From JBFWQM01 sp050249455 (lineage in GTDB: Bacteria > Pseudomonadota > Alphaproteobacteria > MPNO01 > VGEU01): 5,845 bases of DNA. Of the stretch, positions 5,085 to 5,845 are shown one piece after another. A model generated the notes under the pieces. The model had not been told where the DNA came from. It made no database searches and saw nothing but the letters and a program-made list of their open reading frames with translations. Each line of letters starts with the position of its first letter. Position 1 is the stretch's first letter. The stretch is taken from the NCBI GenBank assembly GCA_050249455.1, contig JBFWQM010000296.1:1-5845 (forward strand), written 5' to 3'. A program made the position numbers and the translations under genes.

Positions 5085-5845
5085 TCACACCGCCGCCGCG
5101 ATCGCCTCGCCAACGTCGGCGGTGCCGGCGTTGCCGCCGAGGTCGCGGGTGCGCGGGCCGCCTTCCGCCAGGTGCCGGGCGATGGCCTCGACGATCGCCG
5201 CCGCCGCCGCCGTCTCGCCCAGGTGCTCCAGCAGCATCGCGCCGGACCAGATCGCGCCGATCGGGTTGGCGACGCCGCGGCCGGCGATGTCCGGGGCCGA
5301 GCCGTGCACCGGCTCGAACATCGACGGGAACGCGCGTTCCGGGTTGATGTTGCCGGCCGGCGCCATGCCGATCGAGCCGGTCACCGCCGGCGCGAGGTCG
5401 GACAGGATGTCGCCGAACAGGTTGGAGCCGACCACCACGTCGAACCAGTCGGGGTGGGTCACGAAGTGGGCGCACAGGATGTCGATGTGGTACTGGTCGG
5501 CCTTGACGCCCGGATAGCTGGCCGCCATCGCCGCGAAGCGCTCGTCCCAGTACGGCATCGAGTGGATGATGCCGTTCGACTTGGTGGCGGAGGTGACATG
5601 CCGCTTCGGCCGCTTCGCCGCCAGTTCGAACGCGAAGCGCAGGATGCGGTCGACGCCCTTGCGGGTGAACACCGCCTGCTGGATCGCCATCTCGTCGTCG
5701 GAGCCGGGGTACATCCGCCCGCCGATCTGGGAATACTCGCCCTCGACGTTCTCGCGCACGATCCACAGGTCGATGTCGCCCGGCTTGCGGTCGCGCAGCG
5801 GCGAGGTGACGCCGGCGAACAGCCGCGCCGGGCGCAGGTTGACGT
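5085..5845 (-). CDS. Tartrate/D-malate dehydrogenase-type decarboxylating dehydrogenase, 3' part
   Basis: Cytosolic NAD- and divalent-metal-dependent beta-decarboxylating dehydrogenase of the isopropylmalate/isocitrate dehydrogenase family, acting on D-malate, tartrate or a related 2-hydroxyacid. Its 5' end lies beyond the right edge; 252 C-terminal residues of about 350-360 are present. Numbering visible residues: the substrate loop VRENVEGEYS (29-38, following VNLRPARLFAGV and KPGDIDLWI), TSATKSNGI with the catalytic Lys (88), and HIDIL with metal Asp 121. Then NLFGDILSDLAPAVTGSIGM (141-160), the family signature with Asp 145 and Asp 149. The NAD site is FEPVHGSAPDIAGRGVANP (176-194), and the end is DLGGNAGTADVGEAI. 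The 24- and 4-residue spacing of the three Asp matches isopropylmalate dehydrogenase. The loop RENVEGEYSQIGGR and the segment ATKSNGI with MPYWDER point to the tartrate/D-malate branch (TtuC/DmlA-like) rather than LeuB. The exact substrate is uncertain, so no symbol is given. Confidence 0.9.
   Translation of the reverse strand, partial: VNLRPARLFAGVTSPLRDRKPGDIDLWIVRENVEGEYSQIGGRMYPGSDDEMAIQQAVFTRKGVDRILRFAFELAAKRPKRHVTSATKSNGIIHSMPYWDERFAAMAASYPGVKADQYHIDILCAHFVTHPDWFDVVVGSNLFGDILSDLAPAVTGSIGMAPAGNINPERAFPSMFEPVHGSAPDIAGRGVANPIGAIWSGAMLLEHLGETAAAAAIVEAIARHLAEGGPRTRDLGGNAGTADVGEAIAAAV

Overview
The window looks like chromosomal DNA of a high-GC alphaproteobacterium, most plausibly Rhodospirillales-like. 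The reasons are strongly GC-biased third codon positions, the mtaB-ftsY gene order with an ATGA overlap, a short FtsY, a pair of EamA transporters, and a GC-rich palindromic intergenic repeat. No taxonomic search was possible, so the assignment is an inference. Five protein-coding genes are supported: two are cut by the window edges and three are complete. I see no tRNA, rRNA, CRISPR array, transposase or phage gene.

Layout. Positions 1-389 (+) hold the 3' end of a methylthiotransferase gene (mtaB, tRNA ms2t6A modification). ftsY (386-1336, +), the signal recognition particle receptor GTPase, is coupled to it by overlapping stop and start codons. A polytopic GT-C-type glycosyltransferase gene (1333-2874, -) converges on ftsY, and both stop codons lie in one CTAG. 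The 5' end of that gene and the DNA upstream of it form a sharply bounded AT-rich island of about 220 bp (about 33% GC by hand count), unlike everything around it. Next come two tandem EamA/DMT-family transporter genes (3134-4051 and 4059-5021, +), 7 bp apart. The first has a well-placed extended -10 promoter that predicts a leaderless mRNA starting at its ATG. The second gene runs into a two-hairpin GC-rich repeat that supplies its last codons. Finally, a tartrate/D-malate dehydrogenase-type gene (5085-5845, -) converges on the transporters and leaves the window at its 5' end.

How the genes relate. mtaB-ftsY is an ordinary housekeeping pair (tRNA modification and membrane protein targeting). 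The glycosyltransferase probably acts on a lipid-linked sugar at the inner membrane. The tandem transporters look like an old duplication transcribed as a two-gene unit. The dehydrogenase is a separate convergent metabolic unit. I found no convincing new multi-gene system. The items most worth following up are the AT-rich island that includes the start of the glycosyltransferase gene, the predicted leaderless promoter, and the repeat-derived C-terminal tail of the second transporter.
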